Positions 43,788 to 52,104 of a stretch of 64,000 bases of DNA are shown here, piece after piece. The stretch is taken from NCBI RefSeq assembly GCF_001613345.1, contig NZ_BDCE01000057.1:62001-126000 (forward strand). Reading direction: 5' to 3'. Position numbers and translations under genes: made by a program. Source of the DNA: Nocardia uniformis NBRC 13702. Lineage in GTDB: Bacteria > Actinomycetota > Actinomycetes > Mycobacteriales > Mycobacteriaceae. Below the pieces are notes generated by a model. The model had not been told where the DNA came from. It worked only from the letters and a program-made list of their open reading frames with translations, and searched no databases. Numbering within the stretch: position 1 is the stretch's first letter; every line of letters begins with the position of its first letter.

Positions 43788-44777
43788 TCAGGCCGACAGC
43801 GTGAGCGGCATCGCGATCGCCGCGTCGTAGCGGTCCCAGACGATATCGGTGAGTGCCGGGTGCGCTCCGATGACCTCGGCGTGTGCCAGGTCGGGGGCGT
43901 TGGCCAGGAGCCGGTCGGTGAGTAGGCCCGGAGCCAAGAACCAGGGTGCCACCAGCACCTGATCGGCCCCGCGAGCACGCAGCCGAGCCACCGCCTCGGC
44001 CACGGTCGGTTCCGTGGTGGCGAAGCATATTTCGGTATCCCAGCCCGTCATCACGGTCAGCCGATGTGCGACCCGCGCCGTGCGGGCGTTAGCCGCGCCG
44101 GAGCTGGAACCGACGGCCGCTACCGCGATGCCGACCCGCTGTGACGGTCGACCATGAGGTGACCGGCCCTGTGCGGCAAGGGCTTCCAAGGGGCGATCCC
44201 ACGTCGAGGTGAGGCGGGGCGATGGCCCGCCGGGGAAGGCACGCGGCACGCTCGCGGGCGGTGTGTCCGAAAGCGACTCGCTTACCCGATCCCGAAGCGC
44301 CTCGACGAGGCGCGGATCCGGCCCGAGCACATCGGCCTGCGTCAGCCGTAGCCGCGGGTGTCGCGAGCGCGCCTCGGCCAGTAGTCCGGGTAGATCCACG
44401 CGCGCGTGAAATGCGCTGCCGAGCAGGAGCGGTGCCACTAGGGCATGCGAATGGCCTTCCGCCGCAATGGCGTCCACGACCTGATCCACCGAGGGGGTAC
44501 TGAGGTCCAGAAATGCCAGTCGCACATCGATATCCGGCCGGGCGGCCGCCACCTGCTCGACCACGGCATGCATGGTCGCGGCCGATCGCGGGTCGCGGCT
44601 TCCATGTGCGACCGCGATGAGCGCGGGTGCGCGCACTCCGCCAGCGGTGGGCACCGGCGCGGCGCAAGCCGTTCCGAACGGCGTGAATTCGGACGCCGCC
44701 GCGCAACGGTTGGGCGACGGCTGTCCGATGCCGCCCGACGGCGCCACCGAGGCGGGGCCGTGGGGAGGCGGGTTCAT
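43788..44777 (-). CDS. Sirohydrochlorin chelatase, CbiX/SirB type
   Basis: A 329-residue protein that inserts metal (iron for sirohaem) into sirohydrochlorin. It contains two CbiX-like modules. The first (residues about 52-150) has AVAHGSRDPRS with the catalytic histidine and VAPLLLGSAFHARVDL; the second (about 205-300) is degenerate at the first histidine (AVGSSSGAA) but keeps VLVAPWFLAPG. Residues 1-50 are non-conserved, rich in Pro/Ala. ATG 44777 lies 1 base after the cysN stop. It is last in the sulfate operon, where it would supply sirohaem to the sulfite reductase. Confidence 0.88.
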   Translation of the reverse strand: MNPPPHGPASVAPSGGIGQPSPNRCAAASEFTPFGTACAAPVPTAGGVRAPALIAVAHGSRDPRSAATMHAVVEQVAAARPDIDVRLAFLDLSTPSVDQVVDAIAAEGHSHALVAPLLLGSAFHARVDLPGLLAEARSRHPRLRLTQADVLGPDPRLVEALRDRVSESLSDTPPASVPRAFPGGPSPRLTSTWDRPLEALAAQGRSPHGRPSQRVGIAVAAVGSSSGAANARTARVAHRLTVMTGWDTEICFATTEPTVAEAVARLRARGADQVLVAPWFLAPGLLTDRLLANAPDLAHAEVIGAHPALTDIVWDRYDAAIAMPLTLSA

Positions 44778-44778
44778 C

Positions 44779-46077
44779 TCAGACCCCGATTTCCGCGCCG
44801 ACCTCGACCTTGGTCAGCACATCGCCGACCAGGCCCGCGGCCAGGGTATTGCCGCCCGCCGGGTCGATGAGCAGGAAGCTGCCGGTGTAGCGGTTGACGC
44901 TGTAATCGTCGGCCGCAATGGGCTCGGCGACGCGCACCGAGATCCGGCCGATGTCATTGAGCGCCAGCGACTCCGGATCGGGCGCGGCCGCCAGGTGCTG
45001 CTCATCGAAACGCTCGATGAGCGCGCCGACAATGGCCTGGGTGGTGCGGGTGCCGTGCTTGAGCAGCAGGCGCGCGCCGGGGCGCAGCGGCTTATCGCCC
45101 AGCCAGCACACCGTGGCGTCGAAGGAATCGATCGGCTCGGGTGCGTCATCGGCGGCCACGATGGTGTCGCCCCGGGAGACGTCCACATCATTGGCCAGGA
45201 TCAGTGTCACGCTGCGGCCGGGCTGCGCCGAGGCCAGCTCGCCATTGGGGGTGTCGATGCGCTCGACGGTGGTGCGGGTGCCGGACGGCAGCACGATGAC
45301 CTCGTCGCCCTTGCGGACGGTGCCCGCGGTGACCTGGCCCGCATAGCCGCGGTAATCCGGGTATTCGGCGGTGCGCGGCCGGATTACGTACTGCACCGGG
45401 AAGCGCAGCCCGACCTCGTGGCGGGTGCTGTCGGCATCCACCGGCACCGACTCCAGGTACTCGATGAGTGAGGGCCCGTCGTAGTACGGAGTGTTCTCCG
45501 AGCGGGAGGCCACATTGTCGCCGTGCAGCGCCGAGACCGGAATCTCCACGACATCCTCGGCGGCCCAGCCGAGCTTGGCGGCCAGCGCCGCGAATTCGTC
45601 ACGGATGGTGGCGAATACGGCCGCCGGATCATCGACGAGGTCGATTTTGTTCACGGCGAGCACGAGTTTCGGCACACCCAGCAGCGCCATGACGGCGGCG
45701 TGGCGGCGGGTCTGCTCGATAACACCCTTGCGGGCATCGACCAGCAGGATCACCAGTTGCGCGGTGGACGCGCCGGATACCGTATTCCGGGTGTACTGCA
45801 CATGCCCCGGCGTATCGGCGAGCACGAAAGACCTTGCGGGCGTTGCGAAGTAGCGGTACGCCACATCGATGGTGATGCCCTGTTCGCGTTCGGCGCGCAG
45901 GCCGTCGACGAGCAGTGACAGATCCGGGGTGGACAGGCCCTTGTCGACCGAGGCGCGGGTGACCGCGTCGATCTGGTCGGCGAGAACGGATTTCGTGTCG
46001 TACAGCAGGCGTCCGACCAGGGTGGACTTGCCGTCGTCGACACTGCCGGCGGTGGCCAGTCTGAGTAGGTCGGACAT
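44779..46077 (-). CDS. cysN: Sulfate adenylyltransferase subunit 1 (GTPase)
   Basis: A 432-residue GTPase of the EF-Tu fold that couples GTP hydrolysis to ATP-sulfurylase activity of CysD. Motifs are GSVDDGKS (11-18, G1), the DTPGH G3, and NKID G4, followed by domain 2 and 3 barrels. There is no C-terminal APS kinase (CysC) domain, so it is the unfused form suited to an APS-reductase pathway. The start (TGATG) overlaps the stop of the short ORF that carries the duplicated cysD tail. It is fourth coding unit of the sulfur operon. Confidence 0.96.
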   Translation of the reverse strand: MSDLLRLATAGSVDDGKSTLVGRLLYDTKSVLADQIDAVTRASVDKGLSTPDLSLLVDGLRAEREQGITIDVAYRYFATPARSFVLADTPGHVQYTRNTVSGASTAQLVILLVDARKGVIEQTRRHAAVMALLGVPKLVLAVNKIDLVDDPAAVFATIRDEFAALAAKLGWAAEDVVEIPVSALHGDNVASRSENTPYYDGPSLIEYLESVPVDADSTRHEVGLRFPVQYVIRPRTAEYPDYRGYAGQVTAGTVRKGDEVIVLPSGTRTTVERIDTPNGELASAQPGRSVTLILANDVDVSRGDTIVAADDAPEPIDSFDATVCWLGDKPLRPGARLLLKHGTRTTQAIVGALIERFDEQHLAAAPDPESLALNDIGRISVRVAEPIAADDYSVNRYTGSFLLIDPAGGNTLAAGLVGDVLTKVEVGAEIGV

Positions 46078-46136
46078 CAGAAGTAGCCCTCTCGCTTACG
46101 GTCTTCCATGGCTGCCTCGGAGACACGGTCGTCTCC
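46075..46136. repeat. Duplicated cysD 3' end, copy adjacent to cysN
   Basis: These 62 bases match 46191-46252 (the authentic cysD end) at 58 positions. A further 14-base match (GCGCCACGTTCGGT at 46157 and 46260) lies beyond, displaced by 13 bases. All four differences are third-codon, synonymous changes in the shared reading frame. Confidence 0.95.
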
Positions 46137-46193
46137 CGCCCAGGATTGGACGCCGTGCGCCACGTTCGGTGTGGTGAGCGGTATGACACGCAT
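46077..46193 (-). CDS. Short ORF carrying duplicated CysD C-terminus
   Basis: A 38-residue open frame. Its ATG overlaps the cysD stop (TGATG) and its TGA overlaps the cysN start (TGATG). The last 19 residues (GDDRVSEAAMEDRKREGYF) repeat the CysD C-terminus exactly, while the first 19 (MRVIPLTTPNVAHGVQSWA) are new. Whether the peptide is made or simply keeps cysN translation coupled is unknown. It could be the remnant of a second cysD copy. Confidence 0.4.
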   Translation of the reverse strand: MRVIPLTTPNVAHGVQSWAGDDRVSEAAMEDRKREGYF

Positions 46194-47128
46194 CAGAAAT
46201 AGCCCTCTCGTTTGCGGTCTTCCATCGCTGCCTCGGAGACACGGTCGTCTCCGCGGGTCGCGCCACGTTCGGTCAGTCGGGAAGCCGCCACCTCGGCGAG
46301 AATCGCCTCGTTGTCGGCGGCCTCGGAAAGAATCGCGCCGGTGGTGGATCCATCGCCGACGGTGCGGTAGCGCACCGACTTGACGAGCAGTTCCTCATTG
46401 TCGTTCGGGCCGCCCCAGGAGCCGGGGGTCATCCACATACCGTCGCGCTGGTACACCGGGCGCTCGTGGGCGTAGTAGATGCTGGCCAGCTCGATATCCT
46501 CGCGGGCGATATAGCGCCAGATATCCAGTTCGGTCCAGTTGGAGATCGGGAACACCCGCACATGCTCACCCGGAGCGTGCTTGCCGTTGTACAGGTTCCA
46601 CAGTTCGGGTCGCTGCCGCTTGGGATCCCAGCGTCCGAAGGAGTCGCGCAGCGAGAAGATGCGCTCCTTGGCGCGCGAACGCTCCTCGTCGCGGCGGCCA
46701 CCGCCGAAGACCGCGTCGAAGCGGTTCTCATTGATGGCGTCCAGCAGCGGCACGGTCTGCAGCGGATTGCGGATTCCGTCCGGGCGCTCGGTGAGCCGCC
46801 CGTCGGCGAGGTACTCCTCGACGGAGGCCACATGCAGCCGCAGGCCGTACTTCTCCACCACATGATCGCGGAATGCGAGCACTTCGGGCAGGTTGTGCCC
46901 GGTGTCCACGTGCAGCAGCGCGAACGGCAGCGGCGCGGGCCAGAAGGCCTTGAGCGCCAGGTGCAGTAGCACCGTGGAGTCCTTGCCGCCGGAGAACAGG
47001 ATCACCGGTCGCTCGAACTCACCCGCTACCTCGCGGAAGATGTGAATGGACTCCGACTCCAGCGCGGCCAGGGTGTCGAATTCTGCTTCGAGCGGAGCTC
47101 GGACATCGGATACAGCTATTGAAGTCAT
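46193..47128 (-). CDS. cysD: Sulfate adenylyltransferase subunit 2
   Basis: A 311-residue ATP sulfurylase catalytic subunit of the PP-loop (adenine nucleotide alpha hydrolase) fold that makes APS from sulfate and ATP. The PP-loop is LFSGGKDSTVL, followed by HVDTGHNLPEV and GGGRRDEERSRAKERIFSLR, all CysD signatures. The C-terminus MEDRKREGYF is the conserved ending. ATG 47128 overlaps the cysH stop by 4 bases (ATGA). The 3' end is duplicated downstream of it. Confidence 0.97.
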   Translation of the reverse strand: MTSIAVSDVRAPLEAEFDTLAALESESIHIFREVAGEFERPVILFSGGKDSTVLLHLALKAFWPAPLPFALLHVDTGHNLPEVLAFRDHVVEKYGLRLHVASVEEYLADGRLTERPDGIRNPLQTVPLLDAINENRFDAVFGGGRRDEERSRAKERIFSLRDSFGRWDPKRQRPELWNLYNGKHAPGEHVRVFPISNWTELDIWRYIAREDIELASIYYAHERPVYQRDGMWMTPGSWGGPNDNEELLVKSVRYRTVGDGSTTGAILSEAADNEAILAEVAASRLTERGATRGDDRVSEAAMEDRKREGYF

Positions 47129-47844
47129 GAGGCGTGCAACCCGCATTCGGTCTTGGCGAGGCCAGCCCAACGGCCGCTTCGCGGATCGGATCCCGGTTCC
47201 GGCTTCCGTGTGCACGGAGCGCAACCGATGGACGGATATCCCTCTTCCACAAGGGGATTGACGAGAATGCCATTGGCCTCGATATAGGCGGCCATCTCCT
47301 CATCGGACCAGGCGGCGATCGGATTGATCTTCACCAGCCCGAAGCCCTCGTCGAAGGAGATCAGTGGCGCATTGGCGCGGGTGGGCGATTCCACCCGACG
47401 GATGCCGGTCACCCAGGCGTTGTAGCCGGACAGCGACTTGGTCAACGGCACCACCTTGCGCAGCCGGCAGCATTCGGCGGCGTCCCGGGCGAACAGATCC
47501 TTGCCCAGCAACTCATCCTGCTGCGCCACAGTGTTTTCCGGTTCCACATTGACGATATTCACGCCGTACACCAGCTCTACCGCGTCGCGGGTGCCGATGG
47601 TCTCCGCGAAGTGGTAGCCGGTATCGAGGAAGAGGATGTCGACATTCGGATGCACCTGTGCGGCAAGCTGTACCAGCACCGCGTCCTGCATATTCGAGGC
47701 GACGATGTAATCGTTGCCGAAGGTGTCCTCGGTCCACTGCAGCAGTTCCAGCGCGGTGGCATTCGGACCCAGTTCGGCCGCGCCCTTCTCGGCGATGGCG
47801 CGAAGTTCGGCTTCGGCGAGTTTCGTTGTCGGTTCCATTGTCAT
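47125..47844 (-). CDS. cysH: Adenylylsulfate (APS) reductase
   Basis: A 239-residue assimilatory APS reductase. The [4Fe-4S] cysteines are CC (125-126), C208 and C211 (IGCAPC), typical of the APS rather than PAPS branch. The catalytic cysteine is C234 in KTECGLH. The PP-loop-like N-terminus with DTGYHFAET is canonical. It reduces APS to sulfite with thioredoxin. GGGAGAA lies 8 bases before ATG 47844, 16 bases after the sulfite reductase stop. The TTG at 47859 is an unlikely start. Confidence 0.96.
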   Translation of the reverse strand: MTMEPTTKLAEAELRAIAEKGAAELGPNATALELLQWTEDTFGNDYIVASNMQDAVLVQLAAQVHPNVDILFLDTGYHFAETIGTRDAVELVYGVNIVNVEPENTVAQQDELLGKDLFARDAAECCRLRKVVPLTKSLSGYNAWVTGIRRVESPTRANAPLISFDEGFGLVKINPIAAWSDEEMAAYIEANGILVNPLVEEGYPSIGCAPCTRKPEPGSDPRSGRWAGLAKTECGLHAS

Positions 47845-47859
47845 GACCAGTTCTCCCAA

Positions 47860-49650
47860 CTACCGCAGGTCGGCCTCGTCGGCGCGGACAGCCCACTGCG
47901 CGAACCGCTCTTCACCGTCGCGGTTCTTGACGAAGTTGCGCACCACGCGCTCGATGTAATCGCCGAGCTCGGTGCTGGTCACCTTGTGCTGACGCAGCTT
48001 GCGACCGAAGCCGCTGTCGAGCCCGAGGCTGCCACCGAGATGAACCTGGAACCCCTCGATCTGATTCCCCTCGCCATCGTCGACGAGCATGCCCTTGAAG
48101 CCGATATCCGCGATTTGCGAACGGCCGCAAGAGTTCGGGCAGCCATTGATATTGATGGTGATCGGCACATCGAGGTCGGCATTGATATCGGCCAGCCGGG
48201 TCTCCAGCTCGGGAGCCAGCACCTGCGACCGCTTGCGGGTCTCGGTGAACGACAGTTTGCAGAATTCGATACCGCTGCAGGCGAGGAGGTTTCGCCGCCA
48301 GTGCGACGGACGGCCGTGCAGGCCCAGCGGCTTCAACTTCTCGATGAGCTCTTCGACCTTGTCGTCGGCGACGTCGAGGACAATGAGCTTCTGGTACGGC
48401 GTGAACCGAATGCGGTCGGAGCCAATGCTTTCCACCGCGTCGGCCACCTGCTGCAGGATGGTGCCCGAGACGCGACCGGCAATGGGGGAGAAGCCGATGG
48501 CATTGAGACCGTTGCGCAGTTTCTGCACACCGATGTGATCGATGGGCCGTTCGGGCTTCGCCGGTGCGGGACCGTCGATGAGCTTGCGCTCGAGGTATTC
48601 GGTTTCGAGCACTTCGCGGAACTTCTCCACGCCCCAGTCCTTGACCAGGAACTTGATCCGCGCCTTGGTGCGCAGGCGGCGGTAGCCGTAATCGCGGTAC
48701 AGCGAGACGACCGCTTCCCACACATCCGGCACCTCTTCGAGGGGCACCCAGGCGCCGAGGCGCTGGGCCAGCATCGGGTTGGTGGACAGGCCGCCGCCGA
48801 CCCAGAGATCCAGGCCGGGACCGTGTTCGGGATGCTCGACGCCGACGAACGCGACGTCATTGATCTCGTGCACCACATCCTGCTGACCGGAGATGGCGGT
48901 CTTGAACTTGCGCGGCAGGTTCGAGTACTTCTTATCGCCGATGTAGCGCTTGACGATTTCGTCGATGGCCCAGGTCGGGTCGAGCACCTCACCGAAGGAC
49001 TCACCCGCCAGCGGAGATCCGAGCACCACGCGTGGGCAGTCACCGCACGCCTCAGTGGTCTGCAGGCCGACCTCCTCGAGCCGCCGCCAGATCTCCGGCA
49101 CATCCTCGATCCGAATCCAGTGGTACTGGACGTTCTCGCGGTCGGACAGATCAGCGGTGTCGCGGCCGAACTCGGTGGAGATCTCGCCGAGGACGCGCAA
49201 CTGCCGGACGCTGAGCGCACCGGCGTCGCAGCGCACCCGCATCATGAAGTACTCGGCCTCGAGTAGGTCGATATTCTCGTCGCCGGTCCAGGTGCCGTCG
49301 TAGCCCTGTTCACGCTGGGTGTAGAGACCCCACCAGCGCATGCGGCCACGCAGATCGGCCTTGTCGATGGAGGCGAAACCCTGCTTCGAGTAGATGTTCT
49401 CGATGCGCGCGCGCACATTGAGCGGGTTGTCGTCCTTCTTGCTCTGCTCGTTCGCGTTCAGCGGCTCGCGGTAGCCGAGCGCCCACTGTCCCTCCGACTT
49501 GCGTCGCACCGGCTTGCCGGTGCGTTCGCGCGGCGCGACGGGCGCTTCGGAACGCGGACGGTCCGGACGCACCCGTCGCTCGGCGGCGGGACGTTCGGGA
49601 CGGGTGGAGTGAGCGGGATCGGAACTGGTGGCGTCGGTGCTCGACGTCAT
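47860..49650 (-). CDS. sir: Ferredoxin-dependent sulfite reductase (SirA/NirA type)
   Basis: A 596-residue sirohaem enzyme reducing sulfite to sulfide. Sirohaem/[4Fe-4S] cysteines are C458 and C464 (CSGIEFC) and C504 and C508 (NGCPNSCGR). The two ferredoxin-like repeats are intact (RENVQYHWIRIEDVP and RFTPYQKLIVL). Residues 1-50 are a basic, Pro/Arg-rich extension. Its closest named mycobacterial relative is NirA (Rv2391), which acts on sulfite. It is the first structural gene of the sulfate operon, 122 bases after a leader peptide gene with two cysteine codons. Confidence 0.96.
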   Translation of the reverse strand: MTSSTDATSSDPAHSTRPERPAAERRVRPDRPRSEAPVAPRERTGKPVRRKSEGQWALGYREPLNANEQSKKDDNPLNVRARIENIYSKQGFASIDKADLRGRMRWWGLYTQREQGYDGTWTGDENIDLLEAEYFMMRVRCDAGALSVRQLRVLGEISTEFGRDTADLSDRENVQYHWIRIEDVPEIWRRLEEVGLQTTEACGDCPRVVLGSPLAGESFGEVLDPTWAIDEIVKRYIGDKKYSNLPRKFKTAISGQQDVVHEINDVAFVGVEHPEHGPGLDLWVGGGLSTNPMLAQRLGAWVPLEEVPDVWEAVVSLYRDYGYRRLRTKARIKFLVKDWGVEKFREVLETEYLERKLIDGPAPAKPERPIDHIGVQKLRNGLNAIGFSPIAGRVSGTILQQVADAVESIGSDRIRFTPYQKLIVLDVADDKVEELIEKLKPLGLHGRPSHWRRNLLACSGIEFCKLSFTETRKRSQVLAPELETRLADINADLDVPITININGCPNSCGRSQIADIGFKGMLVDDGEGNQIEGFQVHLGGSLGLDSGFGRKLRQHKVTSTELGDYIERVVRNFVKNRDGEERFAQWAVRADEADLR

Positions 49651-49772
49651 GAGGGTCGCTCCTGAGGGTCTTACGGGCAGGCGTGAGGGGCTGGCTCCCG
49701 CCTGGCGATGTCAGCCGAACCGGTCGCTCGACGTCGAAGGACGCCGGGATCCGGGAAGAATGGGGAGCCGAT

Positions 49773-49865
49773 CTACCGGAGGCTTCCGGCCAGACAGCTC
49801 GCGCTGCAGACGCGCTTGAAGTCGACATGGCGTCGCGCCACGAGTCGTACTCCAAGTCCGGTCAT
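49773..49865 (-). CDS. Leader peptide of the sulfate operon (cysteine-containing uORF)
   Basis: A 30-codon ORF on the minus strand that starts MTGLGVRLVARRHVDF and contains cysteines within RVCSASCLAG. It matches the RRHVDL-RV-x-S-A-x-C pattern of actinobacterial leader peptides found upstream of sulfur genes. Its start has no ribosome site, but CACAAT lies 7 bases before the ATG, which would make the mRNA leaderless. Ribosome pausing on cysteine codons when cysteine is scarce would change expression of the sulfite reductase gene 122 bases downstream. Recognised from pattern memory. Confidence 0.7.
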   Translation of the reverse strand: MTGLGVRLVARRHVDFKRVCSASCLAGSLR

Positions 49866-49888
49866 AGAGGTTATTGTGCCACCTCAAT

Positions 49889-49905
49889 GGGGTCGTTCCG
49901 ACCCC
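49889..49905. promoter_or_regulatory. Perfect palindrome upstream of the leader peptide
   Basis: GGGGTCG, TTC, CGACCCC (7-bp arms, 3-base spacer) lies about 24-40 bases upstream of the leader peptide ATG, in the -35 region of its presumed promoter. It suits a dimeric repressor or activator of the sulfate operon. Confidence 0.5.
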
Positions 49906-50037
49906 TCGTGGCTATTTTCCGCACTTTCCCGGGAAATCGCCTGGACACGTGACCGGATTTGTGACGCGTCTCATAGGCAGGGCGGTTACCCGTGCACGGC
50001 TTGACCTCGAGTGGGGTCGAGGTTCGAAGATCGTGTC

Positions 50038-50445
50038 ATGACAACTTCGGACATCGACACCACCGCCGACATCGAAGCCCTGCACGCCGTCGTCGCGGCC
50101 GTCGACAAGGCGCAGCGAGCCGAGGATGCCGACGCCTTCCTGGCCCTGTTCCACCCCGACGCCATCTGGACCACCGGCGGCGGCAAATTCCTCAATGGCC
50201 TCGACGAGATCTCCGCCTTCACCCGCGCGGTCCTGCCCGGGGCCACCAAGGACGGCTACGCCACCTATGAGGCGTTCTTCATCCGCTTCATCCGCCCCGA
50301 TGTGGCTGCCGTCAAGGTTCGCCAGCAGTACTTCACCCACGACGGCGAACTCTCCGCCGAAGGGTCCCCGCTGTACGGCATGACCAAGGAAGACGGTCGC
50401 TGGGTGATCACCTTCGCCCAGAACACCCCCGTTGTCGATCACTGA
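50038..50445 (+). CDS. SnoaL/DUF4440-like (SgcJ/EcaC family) protein
   Basis: A 135-residue cone-shaped alpha+beta barrel protein. Sequence IEALHAVVAAVDKAQRAEDADAFLALFHPDAIWTTGGGKFLNG is the typical N-terminal helix and strand of the nuclear-transport-factor-2/SnoaL superfamily, with the SgcJ/EcaC subgroup. It may be a cofactor-free isomerase, hydrolase or ligand-binding protein; the active-site residues cannot be assigned. It is divergent from the sulfate operon. A weak ribosome site precedes ATG 50038. Confidence 0.85.
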   Translation: MTTSDIDTTADIEALHAVVAAVDKAQRAEDADAFLALFHPDAIWTTGGGKFLNGLDEISAFTRAVLPGATKDGYATYEAFFIRFIRPDVAAVKVRQQYFTHDGELSAEGSPLYGMTKEDGRWVITFAQNTPVVDH

Positions 50446-50620
50446 GCCGAAGGCATCCGGCACACCGTAGGAGAGGGGCCACCCGGCACCACTGGGCCGC
50501 TGGGCTCCGAGCTCGCCCGCCGCGCGTCGGGTGAGCGCCCACGGGCGGGCATTTTGTTCGCACTGGCCAGCCGGTCGAGGCGAGTGCGGTGTGACCCGCG
50601 CGACCGGTCACACTGGTGAG

Positions 50621-51832
50621 GTGACATCCACCGGGACCGCCGCACCGACCACCGCGGAACAGCCCGTGCTGACGCTGCGCGATTTCGGTGGCGGGCCGTT
50701 CGGGATCTACGTCCACGTGCCGTTCTGCGCGACGCGGTGCGGATACTGCGATTTCAATACCTATACGGCGGGGGAGTTGGGGACCTCGTCCTCGCCGCAG
50801 TCCTGGTTCGAGGCGCTGCGTGGGGAATTGGAAACGGCGGCAAAGCAATTCGATGCGTTGCCCACCGTGACGCCGAAGGTCGAGACGGTATTCGTGGGCG
50901 GCGGCACCCCGTCGCTGCTCGGTGGGGACGGACTCGCGAACGTGCTCGACGCCATTCGCGCCAACTTCACCCTCGCGGCGGATGCCGAGGTGACCACCGA
51001 ATCGAATCCGGAATCCACCGCACCGGAATTCTTCGAGCGGCTGCGCGACGGCGGATTCACCCGCATCTCCCTCGGCATGCAGTCGGCCGCCGCGCACGTC
51101 CTGAAAATCCTCGATCGCACCCACACCCCCGGCCGTGCCGTCGCCGCCGCGCGCGAGGCCCGGGCCGCCGGATTCGACCATGTCAACCTGGACCTCATCT
51201 ACGGCACCCCGGGCGAAACCGACGCCGACCTCGACGCCAGCCTCGACGCGGTGCTCTCGGCGGGCGTGGACCACGTCTCCGCGTACTCCCTCATTGTCGA
51301 GGACGGCACCGCCCTGGCCCGCCGAGTCCGCCGCGGCGAACTCCCCGCCCCCGACGAAGACGTCCTCGCCACCCGTTACGAGCGCATCGATACGCGTCTG
51401 CGCGCGGCGGGCCTGGACTGGTACGAGGTCTCCAACTGGGCCGCGAACGATGCCGCCCGCTGCCGCCACAACCTCGGCTACTGGGATGGCGGCGACTGGC
51501 TCGGCGCGGGCCCCGGCGCCCACAGCCACGTCGGCGGCACCCGCTGGTGGAATGTGAAACACCCCGCGCGCTACGCGGATCGAGTCGCCGACGGCGTACT
51601 TCCGGCCGCGGGCTGGGAACTGCTCACCGACGAGGAGCGCTACACCGAAGGGGTCATGCTCACCGCCCGCCTCCGCACCGGCCTACCCCTGGCCGACCTC
51701 GACGCCGACGGCCGCGCCGCCACCACCCGGGTCATTGCCGACGGCCTGGCCGAACGCTCCGGAGAGCACCTCATTCTGACCGATCGTGGCCGCCTGCTGG
51801 CCGACGCCGTGGTCCGCACGCTCCTCACCTGA
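50621..51832 (+). CDS. hemW: Haem chaperone / radical SAM HemW
   Basis: A 403-residue radical SAM protein of the HemN-like family, named HemW in recent work, that acts as haem chaperone. The cluster motif is CATRCGYC (C36, C40, C43 counting from GTG 50621). Signatures GGGTPSLL and SLGMQSAA follow, and the C-terminal domain is complete. HemW lacks the extra N-terminal motif of HemN. The start is uncertain: GTG 50621 has only GGTGAG upstream, and the frame remains open to 50531. It lies upstream of the hrcA block as in mycobacteria. Confidence 0.93.
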   Translation: MTSTGTAAPTTAEQPVLTLRDFGGGPFGIYVHVPFCATRCGYCDFNTYTAGELGTSSSPQSWFEALRGELETAAKQFDALPTVTPKVETVFVGGGTPSLLGGDGLANVLDAIRANFTLAADAEVTTESNPESTAPEFFERLRDGGFTRISLGMQSAAAHVLKILDRTHTPGRAVAAAREARAAGFDHVNLDLIYGTPGETDADLDASLDAVLSAGVDHVSAYSLIVEDGTALARRVRRGELPAPDEDVLATRYERIDTRLRAAGLDWYEVSNWAANDAARCRHNLGYWDGGDWLGAGPGAHSHVGGTRWWNVKHPARYADRVADGVLPAAGWELLTDEERYTEGVMLTARLRTGLPLADLDADGRAATTRVIADGLAERSGEHLILTDRGRLLADAVVRTLLT

Positions 51833-51885
51833 GGTCCATCCGACCTGGGGCCAACCCATGGCTCACCTCCTCGTTCGCCGCCCCT

Positions 51886-51963
51886 CGTCATTCCGGCGTG
51901 CTTTTGGCCGGAATCCACTACCTGATCAATGGTGGATCCGGCCAAAAGCACGCCGGGATGACG
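51886..51963. repeat. Interspersed inverted repeat, copy 4 (complete)
   Basis: Left arm 51886-51918 and right arm 51932-51963 (GTGGATCCGGCC to GGGATGACG) are near-perfect reverse complements about a 13-base centre. It lies between hemW and the epoxide hydrolase gene. Confidence 0.9.
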
Positions 51964-52104
51964 GGTGGGTGCCGGGCCGGGATGACAGGTGGGAGCCGGG
52001 CCGAGTCGGCAGGGATGGAAACCGTGTCGCGCTGACAGCGCAGCGGACTACGCTGATGTCTACCAGGGCTTTCGGGTCAGTGTTCCGGCTGCGAGGAATT
52101 CGTC

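Noticed and set aside
47134-49266. 710-codon plus-strand ORF antisense to sir and cysH
   Set aside because: High-GC shadow frame; the minus strand encodes sulfite reductase, CysH and their motifs.
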